64,000 bases of DNA from Gemmatimonadota bacterium (GTDB taxonomy: Bacteria; Gemmatimonadota; Gemmatimonadetes; Gemmatimonadales; Gemmatimonadaceae): NCBI GenBank assembly GCA_003134685.1, contig PLCA01000009.1, positions 155,809-219,808 on the forward strand, read 5' to 3'. The notes below the pieces were generated by a model. It was not told the DNA's origin, did no database searches, and saw only the letters and a program-made list of their open reading frames with translations. Within the stretch, counting starts at the first letter, position 1, and every line of letters begins with the position of its first letter. The position numbers and the translations under genes are program-made. Of the stretch, positions 37,651 through 45,182 are shown piece by piece.

Positions 37651-38398
37651 CGAGCACTTCCATCGCATCGCGCGCCGCGCGCTCGCCGGTGAGCTTGAGG
37701 AATATCTCCTCGAGCCCTCCGCCTCCGGTCGCTTCGTCGCGCAAATCCTGAATCGTCCCGACACTTCGGATCTTTCCCTGCTGAATGATCGCGATGCGAT
37801 CGCACAGCGTCTCCGCGACCTCGAGTGTATGCGTGGACATCATGATGGTGTGGCCGCGCTTCACGTACTCGCGGAACAGATCCTTGAGAATTCGCGCCGC
37901 CTTCGGATCCAGTCCGACCATGGGCTCGTCGACCACGATCACTTCCGGACGGTGAATGAACGCGCTCGAGATGATCAGCTTCTGCCGCATCCCGTGGCTG
38001 TAGCTCTCGACCAGCTCGTCGGCCCATTCCTCCAGATCGAACAGCGCCATCAGCTCGCGACCGCGGTGCTCGACCTTGTCGCCATCTTGTCCGTACAGGC
38101 CAGCAACGAAGCGGAGAAACTCGACCCCTGTCAGCTTTTCGTAGATGAACGGACGGTCGGGAATGAAACCCAGCTTCGATTTCGCGGCGAGCGGATCCTC
38201 GGCGAGATCGATTCCCGCGAGATGGATACTGCCCGACGTCGGCTGGAGAATTCCCGCGATCATGCGAAGCGTCGTCGTCTTGCCGGCGCCATTGGGGCCC
38301 AGGAATCCGAACAGCTCGCCGTCCGGCACGGACAGATCAATGGAATCAACGGCTGTGAACGAGCCGTATTTCTTGGTGAGGCTTCTCAGTTCTATCAT
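37643..38398 (-). CDS. ABC transporter ATP-binding protein
   Basis: 251 residues with the complete ABC set: Walker A GPNGAGKT, the Q-loop region LGFIPDRPFIYEKLTGVEFLR, the signature YSHGMRQKL, Walker B VIVVDEPMVGLD and the H-loop MMSTHTLEVAE. Couples ATP hydrolysis to export by the permease encoded next. It overlaps the neighbours on both sides (4 and 8 bases). Confidence 0.95.
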   Translation of the reverse strand: MIELRSLTKKYGSFTAVDSIDLSVPDGELFGFLGPNGAGKTTTLRMIAGILQPTSGSIHLAGIDLAEDPLAAKSKLGFIPDRPFIYEKLTGVEFLRFVAGLYGQDGDKVEHRGRELMALFDLEEWADELVESYSHGMRQKLIISSAFIHRPEVIVVDEPMVGLDPKAARILKDLFREYVKRGHTIMMSTHTLEVAETLCDRIAIIQQGKIRSVGTIQDLRDEATGGGGLEEIFLKLTGERAARDAMEVLDA

Positions 38399-39243
38399 TT
38401 GGCTTTTGCGTTCTTGAATGCGATTTCGAAGGCGGTGCGGTAGGCAGACAGACTGCCGGCCCGCACTGCGACAATCCGCCCCTCGGCGTCAACCCAAGTA
38501 ATGAGACCCTGGGGTGCTCCTTCAATGCGCCACGCGCGCACGGTGTCACGGTGTGCCGGCGACCAATCTCCGGCCGCGTCCATCGCGGCGCTGTCCACGA
38601 CCGTGAACAGCGACTCGGCGCGGATCTCGAGCTCCGGACGGATCACGAGCCGAGTAGTTGGATCGAACACCGACACCTTCTGCTTTCGCCCGACGGTGTG
38701 CGGGCCGCCCAGCATGAAGACTACCGGCGCGAGCGACGGCGTATACAACGGTGGAATGAACGTGTAGTGAGCGGGCGGACGACCACCTTTCTTCCTCGTT
38801 CCGGCGATGAAGATCAGTGTGTCTTCCTCGACTGAGGCCTTGATCGAGAAGGGACGTGTTGGGCGCGCGATATCGATTGTCAAATCGTTGAGGCGAATTC
38901 CTCGCGTCAATCTCGTCTGCCAACGTGCCGAGGTCCGCTCGAGTGACTTCCCCGACGAATAGTCTCCGACGAAATACTCCTCGCTCACGAGCGAATTGGC
39001 TGTCGTATCGAGGGCCGACGATGCCGCGCCGATCTGCAGTCCATCGCGCTCGATCGTGTAGTAGAACGTCTCGGGCTGGAGCCTCAGCGCCACCTGGGCG
39101 AGCTGCTGCGCCTCGCTCACGTTGGCGTTGCGGCGGTGCATCATGGCGAGCCCGCCGAGCCAGATGGCAACGACGAAAACCGCGAGCGTGGCGCGCGTCG
39201 ATGTCATGAAGGGTTGTGTGCTGGAAGGCGCGGCGGGGCTCAC
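38395..39243 (-). CDS. Membrane-anchored protein of unknown function, ABC operon
   Basis: Up to 282 residues. A single N-terminal membrane helix (TLAVFVVAIWLGGLAMM) is followed by an exported beta-rich domain (FYYTIERDGLQIGAASSALD, then LIFIAGTRKKGGRPP and PLYTPSLAPVVFMLGGP). The true start is more likely the ATG at 39207 than the GTG at 39243, because it places the membrane helix right at the N-terminus. The stop overlaps the ATPase start (ATGA). It may be a substrate-handling or sensor part of the exporter. No family recognised. Confidence 0.72.
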   Translation of the reverse strand: MSPAAPSSTQPFMTSTRATLAVFVVAIWLGGLAMMHRRNANVSEAQQLAQVALRLQPETFYYTIERDGLQIGAASSALDTTANSLVSEEYFVGDYSSGKSLERTSARWQTRLTRGIRLNDLTIDIARPTRPFSIKASVEEDTLIFIAGTRKKGGRPPAHYTFIPPLYTPSLAPVVFMLGGPHTVGRKQKVSVFDPTTRLVIRPELEIRAESLFTVVDSAAMDAAGDWSPAHRDTVRAWRIEGAPQGLITWVDAEGRIVAVRAGSLSAYRTAFEIAFKNAKAK

Positions 39244-39250
39244 CCCTATA

Positions 39251-39312
39251 AGACGATCTAGACGATCGTTAGGCTCGACCGGCCTCAGGACGATTTAGAC
39301 GATCGTGAGGCT
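39251..39312. repeat. 25-bp direct repeat spanning the cutA 3' end
   Basis: AGACGATCTAGACGATCGTTAGGCT at 39251-39275 (each half below 20 bases shown: AGACGATCTAGAC, GATCGTTAGGCT) is repeated with 3-4 changes at 39288-39312, which includes the last codons and stop of cutA. The core GACGATCGTC is itself palindromic. Looks like a small tandem duplication of the gene end. Confidence 0.5.
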
Positions 39313-39630
39313 GGTCTCGGCATTGATCCATCCAAGGTAGCGTTCGAGGCCGCCCGACACGGGGATTGTGAGGAGCTCGGGGACCTTATAGGGGTGCAGC
39401 TCCTTGAAGGCTTTCTCGAGGCCGTGAATCGCGCCGGAGCGCGTTTTGAGCATGACGACGACCTCAGTCTCGTCGGCGAGCTTGTCTTCCCAGCGGTAAA
39501 GCGACCTGGTACCGGGCAAAATCGTCCCGCACGCTACCAATCGCCGTTCAAGGAGCTGTTTGACGAACTTCGCGGCCTCGTCGGTCGTGGCAAGAGTGGT
39601 AAGAACGACGACGGCGTCGGTGTGGCCCAA
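39295..39630 (-). CDS. cutA: Divalent-cation tolerance protein CutA
   Basis: 111 residues of the trimeric CutA1 fold: VVVLTTLATTDEAAKFVKQL, LVACGTILPGTRSLYRWEDK, then VVMLKTRSGAIHGLEKAF and HPYKVPELLTIPVSGG, ending ITLTIV-like. Length is standard. The name reflects copper tolerance in E. coli, and the biochemical role is still unclear. Its 3' end is duplicated immediately downstream. Confidence 0.93.
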   Translation of the reverse strand: MGHTDAVVVLTTLATTDEAAKFVKQLLERRLVACGTILPGTRSLYRWEDKLADETEVVVMLKTRSGAIHGLEKAFKELHPYKVPELLTIPVSGGLERYLGWINAETSLTIV

Positions 39631-39694
39631 GTGGCGGATCCGGGAGAAGGTGACAGGAATCTAACGCTCGATCGTCATTCAAACGAACGCCAGA

Positions 39695-39731
39695 TGATAT
39701 GAAATCGCCGTCTGGGTGATATGAAATCGAC
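39695..39731 (-). repeat. Paired IS21-type end-like motifs (site C)
   Basis: TGATATGAAATCG (39695-39707) and GGGTGATATGAAATCGAC (39714-39731) are 22 bases apart, the reverse complement of the pair at 32225. The pair lies just upstream of cutA and close to the membrane protein gene at 39805. No transposase. Confidence 0.5.
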
Positions 39732-39804
39732 CTGTGGCGTTGTGACTGGTTCACCTACTATCAAGAAAACTCCCGGCGTATTTCACCATTGACGAGGCAC
39801 GTAC

Positions 39805-40239
39805 ATGAGAAATGGGACTCCCATGTTTGTTCGCAGGATCATCAGTGATTGCACGATTTGCGTCGTCCTTGGTGTTTCCGTGGGAGTCATGTTTTGCCTG
39901 GTAGCACTCCTGATTTTTTTGTTTCGCGGCCACCAACCTTTTGACAGCAATCACGTATCGGTCCTGAGGACGGTCGCCACTTACCTGTTGGCGGGCGCTC
40001 TGGGTGGTTTGGTTGTTGGGCTAACTCTGCCCCTCGCGCGTTGGATGCCTGGCGCGGCGCTAGTGGCTTTTCTCGCGGCATTTGTTGTCTGGTTCTTCGT
40101 GGGTTGGTCTATCAGCCCTCAGGAACCCGTCCTGGCGATCGCACACACGAGCGCCGTGCTGGGAGCAGCGTTTGGCTTGCCGATCGGCGTCGGTTTCTGG
40201 TATCAGGACCGCCGCTATAAGCGAACCGGAAAGTGGTAG
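39805..40239 (+). CDS. Small multi-pass membrane protein, unknown
   Basis: 144 residues with four predicted membrane helices (CVVLGVSVGVMFCLVALLIFL, TYLLAGALGGLVVGLTL, ALVAFLAAFVVWFFVGW, SAVLGAAFGLPIGVGFW). No recognisable family. The ATG at 39805 lies ~75 bases downstream of IS-end-like motifs, so an imported promoter is conceivable. Confidence 0.65.
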   Translation: MRNGTPMFVRRIISDCTICVVLGVSVGVMFCLVALLIFLFRGHQPFDSNHVSVLRTVATYLLAGALGGLVVGLTLPLARWMPGAALVAFLAAFVVWFFVGWSISPQEPVLAIAHTSAVLGAAFGLPIGVGFWYQDRRYKRTGKW

Positions 40240-40351
40240 CGACGGAGTGAATCTCAAACAGGCCGCCGCTATCACGAGTTAACGCCCAATTGTGACATAA
40301 CAGCGACCCCGCCCCGGCACAGCTTTGGCTAAGTTGTAAGAGACAGACAAC

Positions 40352-42493
40352 ATGCCCGCCATCGACCCCTCCCTCTACATCAATCGCGAGCTTAGCTGGC
40401 TCGAGTTCAACGCCCGGGTTCTCCACGAGGCGTTCGACCCGAGAAACCGGCTGCTCGAACGACTCAAGTTCCTCGCGATCTTCAGCACCAACCTGGACGA
40501 GTTCTACATGGTCCGGGTCGCGGGCCTGCGCCGCCAGATTGCCTCCGGTGTGCAGCACGTCCCGCCCGACGGGATGACGCCCGCTCAGCAGCTGGCCGCA
40601 ATCATTGCGCGCGTCGCCGACCTGGTGGAGCAACAGCGCAAGTGCCTGTACGATGTGTTGCTGCCCGAGCTCGGAGAACACGGAGTCAAGATCGTTCGGA
40701 TCGAAGAGCTTACGCCCGCCGAATGGCTCGTCGTAGATCAGTTTTTCGAATCACAGGTCTTTCCGGTGCTCACCCCGCTCGCCGTCGATCCCGGGCACCC
40801 GTTCCCATACATCTCCAACCTTTCGCTCTCACTCGCCGTTCAGGTTTTCGACCCGGCCACGAGCGCCACACGCTTTGCGCGAGTCAAGGTGCCGAAGGTT
40901 CTCCCCCGGTGGATTCCCTTTGGCCGGCCGAATCAGTTCGTCCCCCTCGAGCGAGTGATTGGAGCCAATCTCGGAGCCCTTTTTCCTGGAATGGAGATTC
41001 GCAGCTTCAGCACGTTCCGCGTCACTCGGTATTCCGACCTCGAGCTGGCCCACTCGGACGAAGACGAAGACCTGCTCACGATAATCGAAGAACAGGTTTT
41101 CCAGCGCCGCTTCGCCGAGGTGGTTCGAGTCGAGGTGCAGAGAGGAACGCCGACGGAACTGCGCGAGCTTCTGCTCGGCGAGCTGCTGGAGGATCAGCCT
41201 CCGGAGATGCCCGCGCTGACGGAGGCCGACCTCGTTGAAACGGGACCACTGCTCGACCTCGGCGACCTGATGTGGCTCGCGACGATGGAAATTCCGGAGC
41301 TGCGGGATCCGCCATTCGTTCCTGCTACGCCGCCCGAGCTGCGAGACACGTCGCGTTCGATTTTCGACGCGATTCGCGAGCGGGATATTCTGCTCCACCA
41401 CCCCTTCGATTCGTTCCCGGCGTCGGTCGAGCATTTTCTGACGTCGGCGGCGGTCGATCCGAACGTGCTGGCGATCAAGATGACGCTCTATCGCACGTCA
41501 GGCGACACGGCGATCGTGCGCGCGTTGACGGAGGCGGCCCAACGCGGAAAGCAGGTGGCCGTGCTGATCGAGCTTCAGGCCAGGTTCGACGAAGTGAACA
41601 ACATCACCTGGGCGCGCACGCTGGAAGGATTCGGAGTGCACGTTGCGTACGGGCTGCCCGGGCTCAAGACGCACACGAAAACCGTTCTCGTTGTCCGGCG
41701 AGAGCCCGATGGAATTCGGCGGTACTCGCACATCGGGTCCGGCAACTACAACTCGAAGACGGCGCACGTCTACACCGACCTGGGCCTGCTCACCACCAGC
41801 CCATCCATCGGCGCGGATTTGACCGATCTCTTCAACACGCTGACGGGGTTTTCACACCAGACCCAATACCGCAACCTTCTCGTGGCCCCAGCCAACATGC
41901 GGAGGCGATTCACGGAGATGGTGGACAGGGAAGCAGATCACGCCGCGGCGGGGAAACCCGCGCGGATCACCGCGAAAATGAACGCGCTCGTGGATCCCGA
42001 TATCATCCAGCACCTCTATGACGCTTCTCAGGCTGGCGTCGAGATCGATCTGATCGTTCGCGGGATCTGTTGCCTGAGGCCGGGCATTCCCGGGATCAGT
42101 GACAACATCAGGGTCATCAGCATCGTCGGACGCTTTCTGGAGCACTCACGCATTTTCTATTTCGCGAATGCCGGAATCGAGGAGCTGTACTTCGGATCGG
42201 CGGACTGGATGCCACGCAACTTCGATCGGCGCGTGGAGGTCATTACTCCGGTCGAGGACGTGTCCTTGCATCCGCGGATATGCTCGCTGCTCGAGACCTG
42301 CCTCGCCGACAACAGACAGGCATGGGATCTGAGTTCGGACGGCACCTACGTGCAGAGAAAGCCAGGGTCGGATCCCGTCTTTTCGACGCACGAGCGTCTA
42401 CTCGTGAATTCTTGGGGGCTGCCGCCGCAATCATCCGTCGACGCGCCCATCTCGGCGCGCGAAAGACTCGCCCGCCAGGATGTCGACGCTTAG
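40352..42493 (+). CDS. ppk1: Polyphosphate kinase 1
   Basis: 713 residues. Reversible synthesis of polyphosphate from ATP. The N-terminal domain opens NRELSWLEFNARVL, the head domain has SNLSLSLAV, and the catalytic phospholipase-D-like half has IKMTLYRTSGD, LIELQARFDEVNNI and the autophosphorylated histidine in RYSHIGSGNYNSKTA (His ~460), then DLFNTLTG and the second histidine region DLIVRGICCLRPGI. All expected motifs are present. It converges with the ppx gene, with a 4-base overlap at the 3' ends. Confidence 0.97.
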   Translation: MPAIDPSLYINRELSWLEFNARVLHEAFDPRNRLLERLKFLAIFSTNLDEFYMVRVAGLRRQIASGVQHVPPDGMTPAQQLAAIIARVADLVEQQRKCLYDVLLPELGEHGVKIVRIEELTPAEWLVVDQFFESQVFPVLTPLAVDPGHPFPYISNLSLSLAVQVFDPATSATRFARVKVPKVLPRWIPFGRPNQFVPLERVIGANLGALFPGMEIRSFSTFRVTRYSDLELAHSDEDEDLLTIIEEQVFQRRFAEVVRVEVQRGTPTELRELLLGELLEDQPPEMPALTEADLVETGPLLDLGDLMWLATMEIPELRDPPFVPATPPELRDTSRSIFDAIRERDILLHHPFDSFPASVEHFLTSAAVDPNVLAIKMTLYRTSGDTAIVRALTEAAQRGKQVAVLIELQARFDEVNNITWARTLEGFGVHVAYGLPGLKTHTKTVLVVRREPDGIRRYSHIGSGNYNSKTAHVYTDLGLLTTSPSIGADLTDLFNTLTGFSHQTQYRNLLVAPANMRRRFTEMVDREADHAAAGKPARITAKMNALVDPDIIQHLYDASQAGVEIDLIVRGICCLRPGIPGISDNIRVISIVGRFLEHSRIFYFANAGIEELYFGSADWMPRNFDRRVEVITPVEDVSLHPRICSLLETCLADNRQAWDLSSDGTYVQRKPGSDPVFSTHERLLVNSWGLPPQSSVDAPISARERLARQDVDA

Positions 42494-44130
42494 TCGGCGG
42501 CGCCGACCTCGTCGTCGTAGGTCATCACAGCTCCGTCCGGCGCCACGATTTCGACCGGAACGCCTGCGACCTCGGAGAGCAATCTGGATTTGCGGCTCGC
42601 CCCCCAGATTTCCAGCCGCAGGTTTAGATCCTGTCGCTGGGGCACGGCTGTGAGTCTCAAGGCGCGCTCCATCCAGCGGACCCTGATCTCCGCCACAGCG
42701 TTGGCGTGACCGCGATCGAAACCATCCGCAACGCGGAGAATCGCCGCCAGCCTCTTGATCGTGTCACGCATTGATTTCTCGAGGCCGCCGTAGTTGACGT
42801 GCTTCTTCTTGGGCTCGGCCCCTCGGTGATAGCGCGCGACATTCGCTGCCATCACCTGCTCGGCCGGCGTCATCCCCAGCAGGTCGGCGTGCTGTATCAA
42901 ATGGTAGGAATGCTTGTTGTGCTTGTCGTAGCTGATGTGATACCCGATGTCATGAAGCATGGCAGCATCGGACAGCAGACGTCTATCCTCTGGTGTGCAC
43001 CCCAGACGCTGCCCGATGGAGTCGAACAGCTGGAGCGCCAGCTTCTGAACGTGCTTCGCGTGCTGCTCTTCGTAATGCGACCGCTCCGCCAGCTCTCGCA
43101 CTGAGCGTTCGCGCGCTTCGCCGGGATCCGCGGGCGCGGGCGCGACGTGCGCGCTCTCGAGCAGAATTCCTTCTCTGATGCCGTAGCCAGAAATCACCAG
43201 CTCCTTCGCTTCAACGCGGGCCGCGACTTCGGCCGCGACCGCGAGCCCGGCCACGATGATGTCGCTCCTCGCCTCGCTCAGTCCCGGAACCGCTTGCCGC
43301 TCGTCCGGCGACATGTTGTGCAGCATGTCGACCATGTGCTCCAGGTCGATGCGCGGAATGACGGTTCCATGCACGGTCTTGGCGCTTTCCATACCAATGC
43401 GCGCGAGGTAGATCGCCGCGAGGCTGGTGAAGGTGCCGCCCGAGCAGGTGATCCGCGCCGCGTGCCAGTGGCGCGCTGAAAGGTGGCGGCGCAGCTCGAA
43501 CCGAACGTGCTTTCTGAGCTTCCGCATCCCTTTCTTTTTTCCACCGGGGCCGAGGTATTGCTCCGTCATACGAATCGCGCCCATGGGGAGCGAGATCAGG
43601 CGCTCGACAAGGCCGTCCGCGCTGAGCGCGAGCTCGAGCGACCCGCCTCCGATGTCCATGACCACGGCGCGACCGACTCCCAGATCGAAATGCGCAAGCG
43701 CGCTGCGAAAGCTGAGACGCGCTTCGTCCTCGCCGCGGAGAACTCTCACCTTGAGGCCCGTCTCCGCGCGCACCTGCTTGAGAAATTGCTCGCCATTGCT
43801 GGCTTCGCGCACCGCACTCGTGGCCACGACCTCCGTGCGCCTCACGCCGAGCTGAGTCGCGAGCGTAGCCATCCGTGTCAACGTGCTGAGCGCGTTCTGA
43901 ATGGCGATCTCGCTGAGCGAACCCTTCTTGTCGAGACCGGCGCCAAGTCTGGGCGCTGCTTTCATTTCGTCCACCACGCGGATGACGCCGGTGGGCGAAA
44001 CATCGGCAATCGTCATGCGGATCGAGTTCGACCCGATGTCGATCGCGGAGATGCGGATGTCCGAATCGTTTCTCAGCTGGTGAGAGCCGGTGGTGCTGAG
44101 AGTCAGATAAGAATCCGGCGAGATGCCCAT
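42490..44130 (-). CDS. ppx: Ppx/GppA exopolyphosphatase with HD domain
   Basis: 546 residues. The ASKHA-type phosphatase has IDIGSNSIRMTIADV, VVMDIGGGSLEL and the GGTFTSLAAI region. A C-terminal HD-type domain follows (MLHDIGYHISYDKHNKHS). It degrades polyphosphate or pppGpp, opposing the ppk1 product encoded tail to tail. Such an end-to-end arrangement is common for the pair. Confidence 0.93.
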   Translation of the reverse strand: MGISPDSYLTLSTTGSHQLRNDSDIRISAIDIGSNSIRMTIADVSPTGVIRVVDEMKAAPRLGAGLDKKGSLSEIAIQNALSTLTRMATLATQLGVRRTEVVATSAVREASNGEQFLKQVRAETGLKVRVLRGEDEARLSFRSALAHFDLGVGRAVVMDIGGGSLELALSADGLVERLISLPMGAIRMTEQYLGPGGKKKGMRKLRKHVRFELRRHLSARHWHAARITCSGGTFTSLAAIYLARIGMESAKTVHGTVIPRIDLEHMVDMLHNMSPDERQAVPGLSEARSDIIVAGLAVAAEVAARVEAKELVISGYGIREGILLESAHVAPAPADPGEARERSVRELAERSHYEEQHAKHVQKLALQLFDSIGQRLGCTPEDRRLLSDAAMLHDIGYHISYDKHNKHSYHLIQHADLLGMTPAEQVMAANVARYHRGAEPKKKHVNYGGLEKSMRDTIKRLAAILRVADGFDRGHANAVAEIRVRWMERALRLTAVPQRQDLNLRLEIWGASRKSRLLSEVAGVPVEIVAPDGAVMTYDDEVGAAD

Positions 44131-44183
44131 GGCTCAGAGGTAGTGGTGGGTGCCGCTACACGAAACCTATCGCACGCTCAGCG

Positions 44184-45128
44184 CTAGTGGCATTGTCGGC
44201 CGCCAGGATCCCAGACTCGACCATCGGTGTCGATGAACGCGTGGCGATACTCGCCGGGGCCAAGCGTCAGCTTCAATACTCCGAATCGTCCGTGAATCTG
44301 AAAAACGGAATTGCGAGCGAGAGGACTACGCAACGGTCGGAGATCTCCTCCACCCGTGCCGGTGACGATCTGCTCGATGCCCTTCGCGGAGTCGGCGACG
44401 CCGTCCGGCGTCTGCGGAAGGAATCGCTCGTAATCGTGATCGTGTCCGTTCAGCACGAGATCGACGCCGCTGTCATATAGCATTCGCCACAAGGGCTGAA
44501 CCTGCGCCGTCGGTCCGTTGGTGCCGGAGGTGAAGAGCGGCCGGTGAAAGTAAGCAACGGTGCAGAGTGCGTGATTCGCAGTCAGATCCGCTCGGAGCCA
44601 GTCCTCCTGCGCCCTCGCCTCAGTTGGACTCCCGTGCTCGAAATACAGTTCGCTGTCGAGTGATATGACGTGCCAGCCGGCAAAATCGTAGCTGTAGTAG
44701 CCCTTTCCTTTGGGGCCCGCGCGCATCCCGAAATACGCGAAGTAGGGCGCGCCATTACCGCTATCGTAGTCGTGATTCCCGGGCGACGGATGAATGATCT
44801 TCATGATGCGCTTGGTGCCCCACGACGGAGAGAAACAGCGCGGAAAATCATTGTCCACTCCGCTCGAGCCCGACGGATACGCGTTGTCGCCGAGGGTGAA
44901 CACCAGGCTTTCTAATTTGGCGACGCTGTCGGCCGCGAGCACGCTGTCCACGATTCTGCCGGTCGACTCGTCTCCAGCCGTCCCGCAAACCGCGATGTCG
45001 CCGGCGCCGATCATCACTGAGGCTCGGGCAAGCGCGACTTCAGTGGGAGCCGCGCCCGGCGGAATCAGAGTCGGTTGCTCGTCGCGCGAGCAGCAAAGCA
45101 TGAGTCCCGGCACCGCGACGTAGCACAC
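44184..45128 (-). CDS. Calcineurin-like metallophosphoesterase lipoprotein
   Basis: 314 residues with a lipoprotein signal (VAVPGLMLCC). The metal-binding motifs of calcineurin-like/purple-acid-type phosphoesterases are in place: GAGDIAVCG, LGDNAYPSG, SPGNHDYDSG, FHRPLFTSG and LNGHDHDYERF. Extracytoplasmic phosphatase, substrate unknown. It lies immediately downstream of the kinase-like outer-membrane protein on the same strand, ~55 bases apart. Confidence 0.9.
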   Translation of the reverse strand: MCYVAVPGLMLCCSRDEQPTLIPPGAAPTEVALARASVMIGAGDIAVCGTAGDESTGRIVDSVLAADSVAKLESLVFTLGDNAYPSGSSGVDNDFPRCFSPSWGTKRIMKIIHPSPGNHDYDSGNGAPYFAYFGMRAGPKGKGYYSYDFAGWHVISLDSELYFEHGSPTEARAQEDWLRADLTANHALCTVAYFHRPLFTSGTNGPTAQVQPLWRMLYDSGVDLVLNGHDHDYERFLPQTPDGVADSAKGIEQIVTGTGGGDLRPLRSPLARNSVFQIHGRFGVLKLTLGPGEYRHAFIDTDGRVWDPGGRQCH

Positions 45129-45182
45129 CAGTGATCTCGCGACCGTCGAGGCTCGCTGCGATCCGATCAGGCAGTCCTCACG

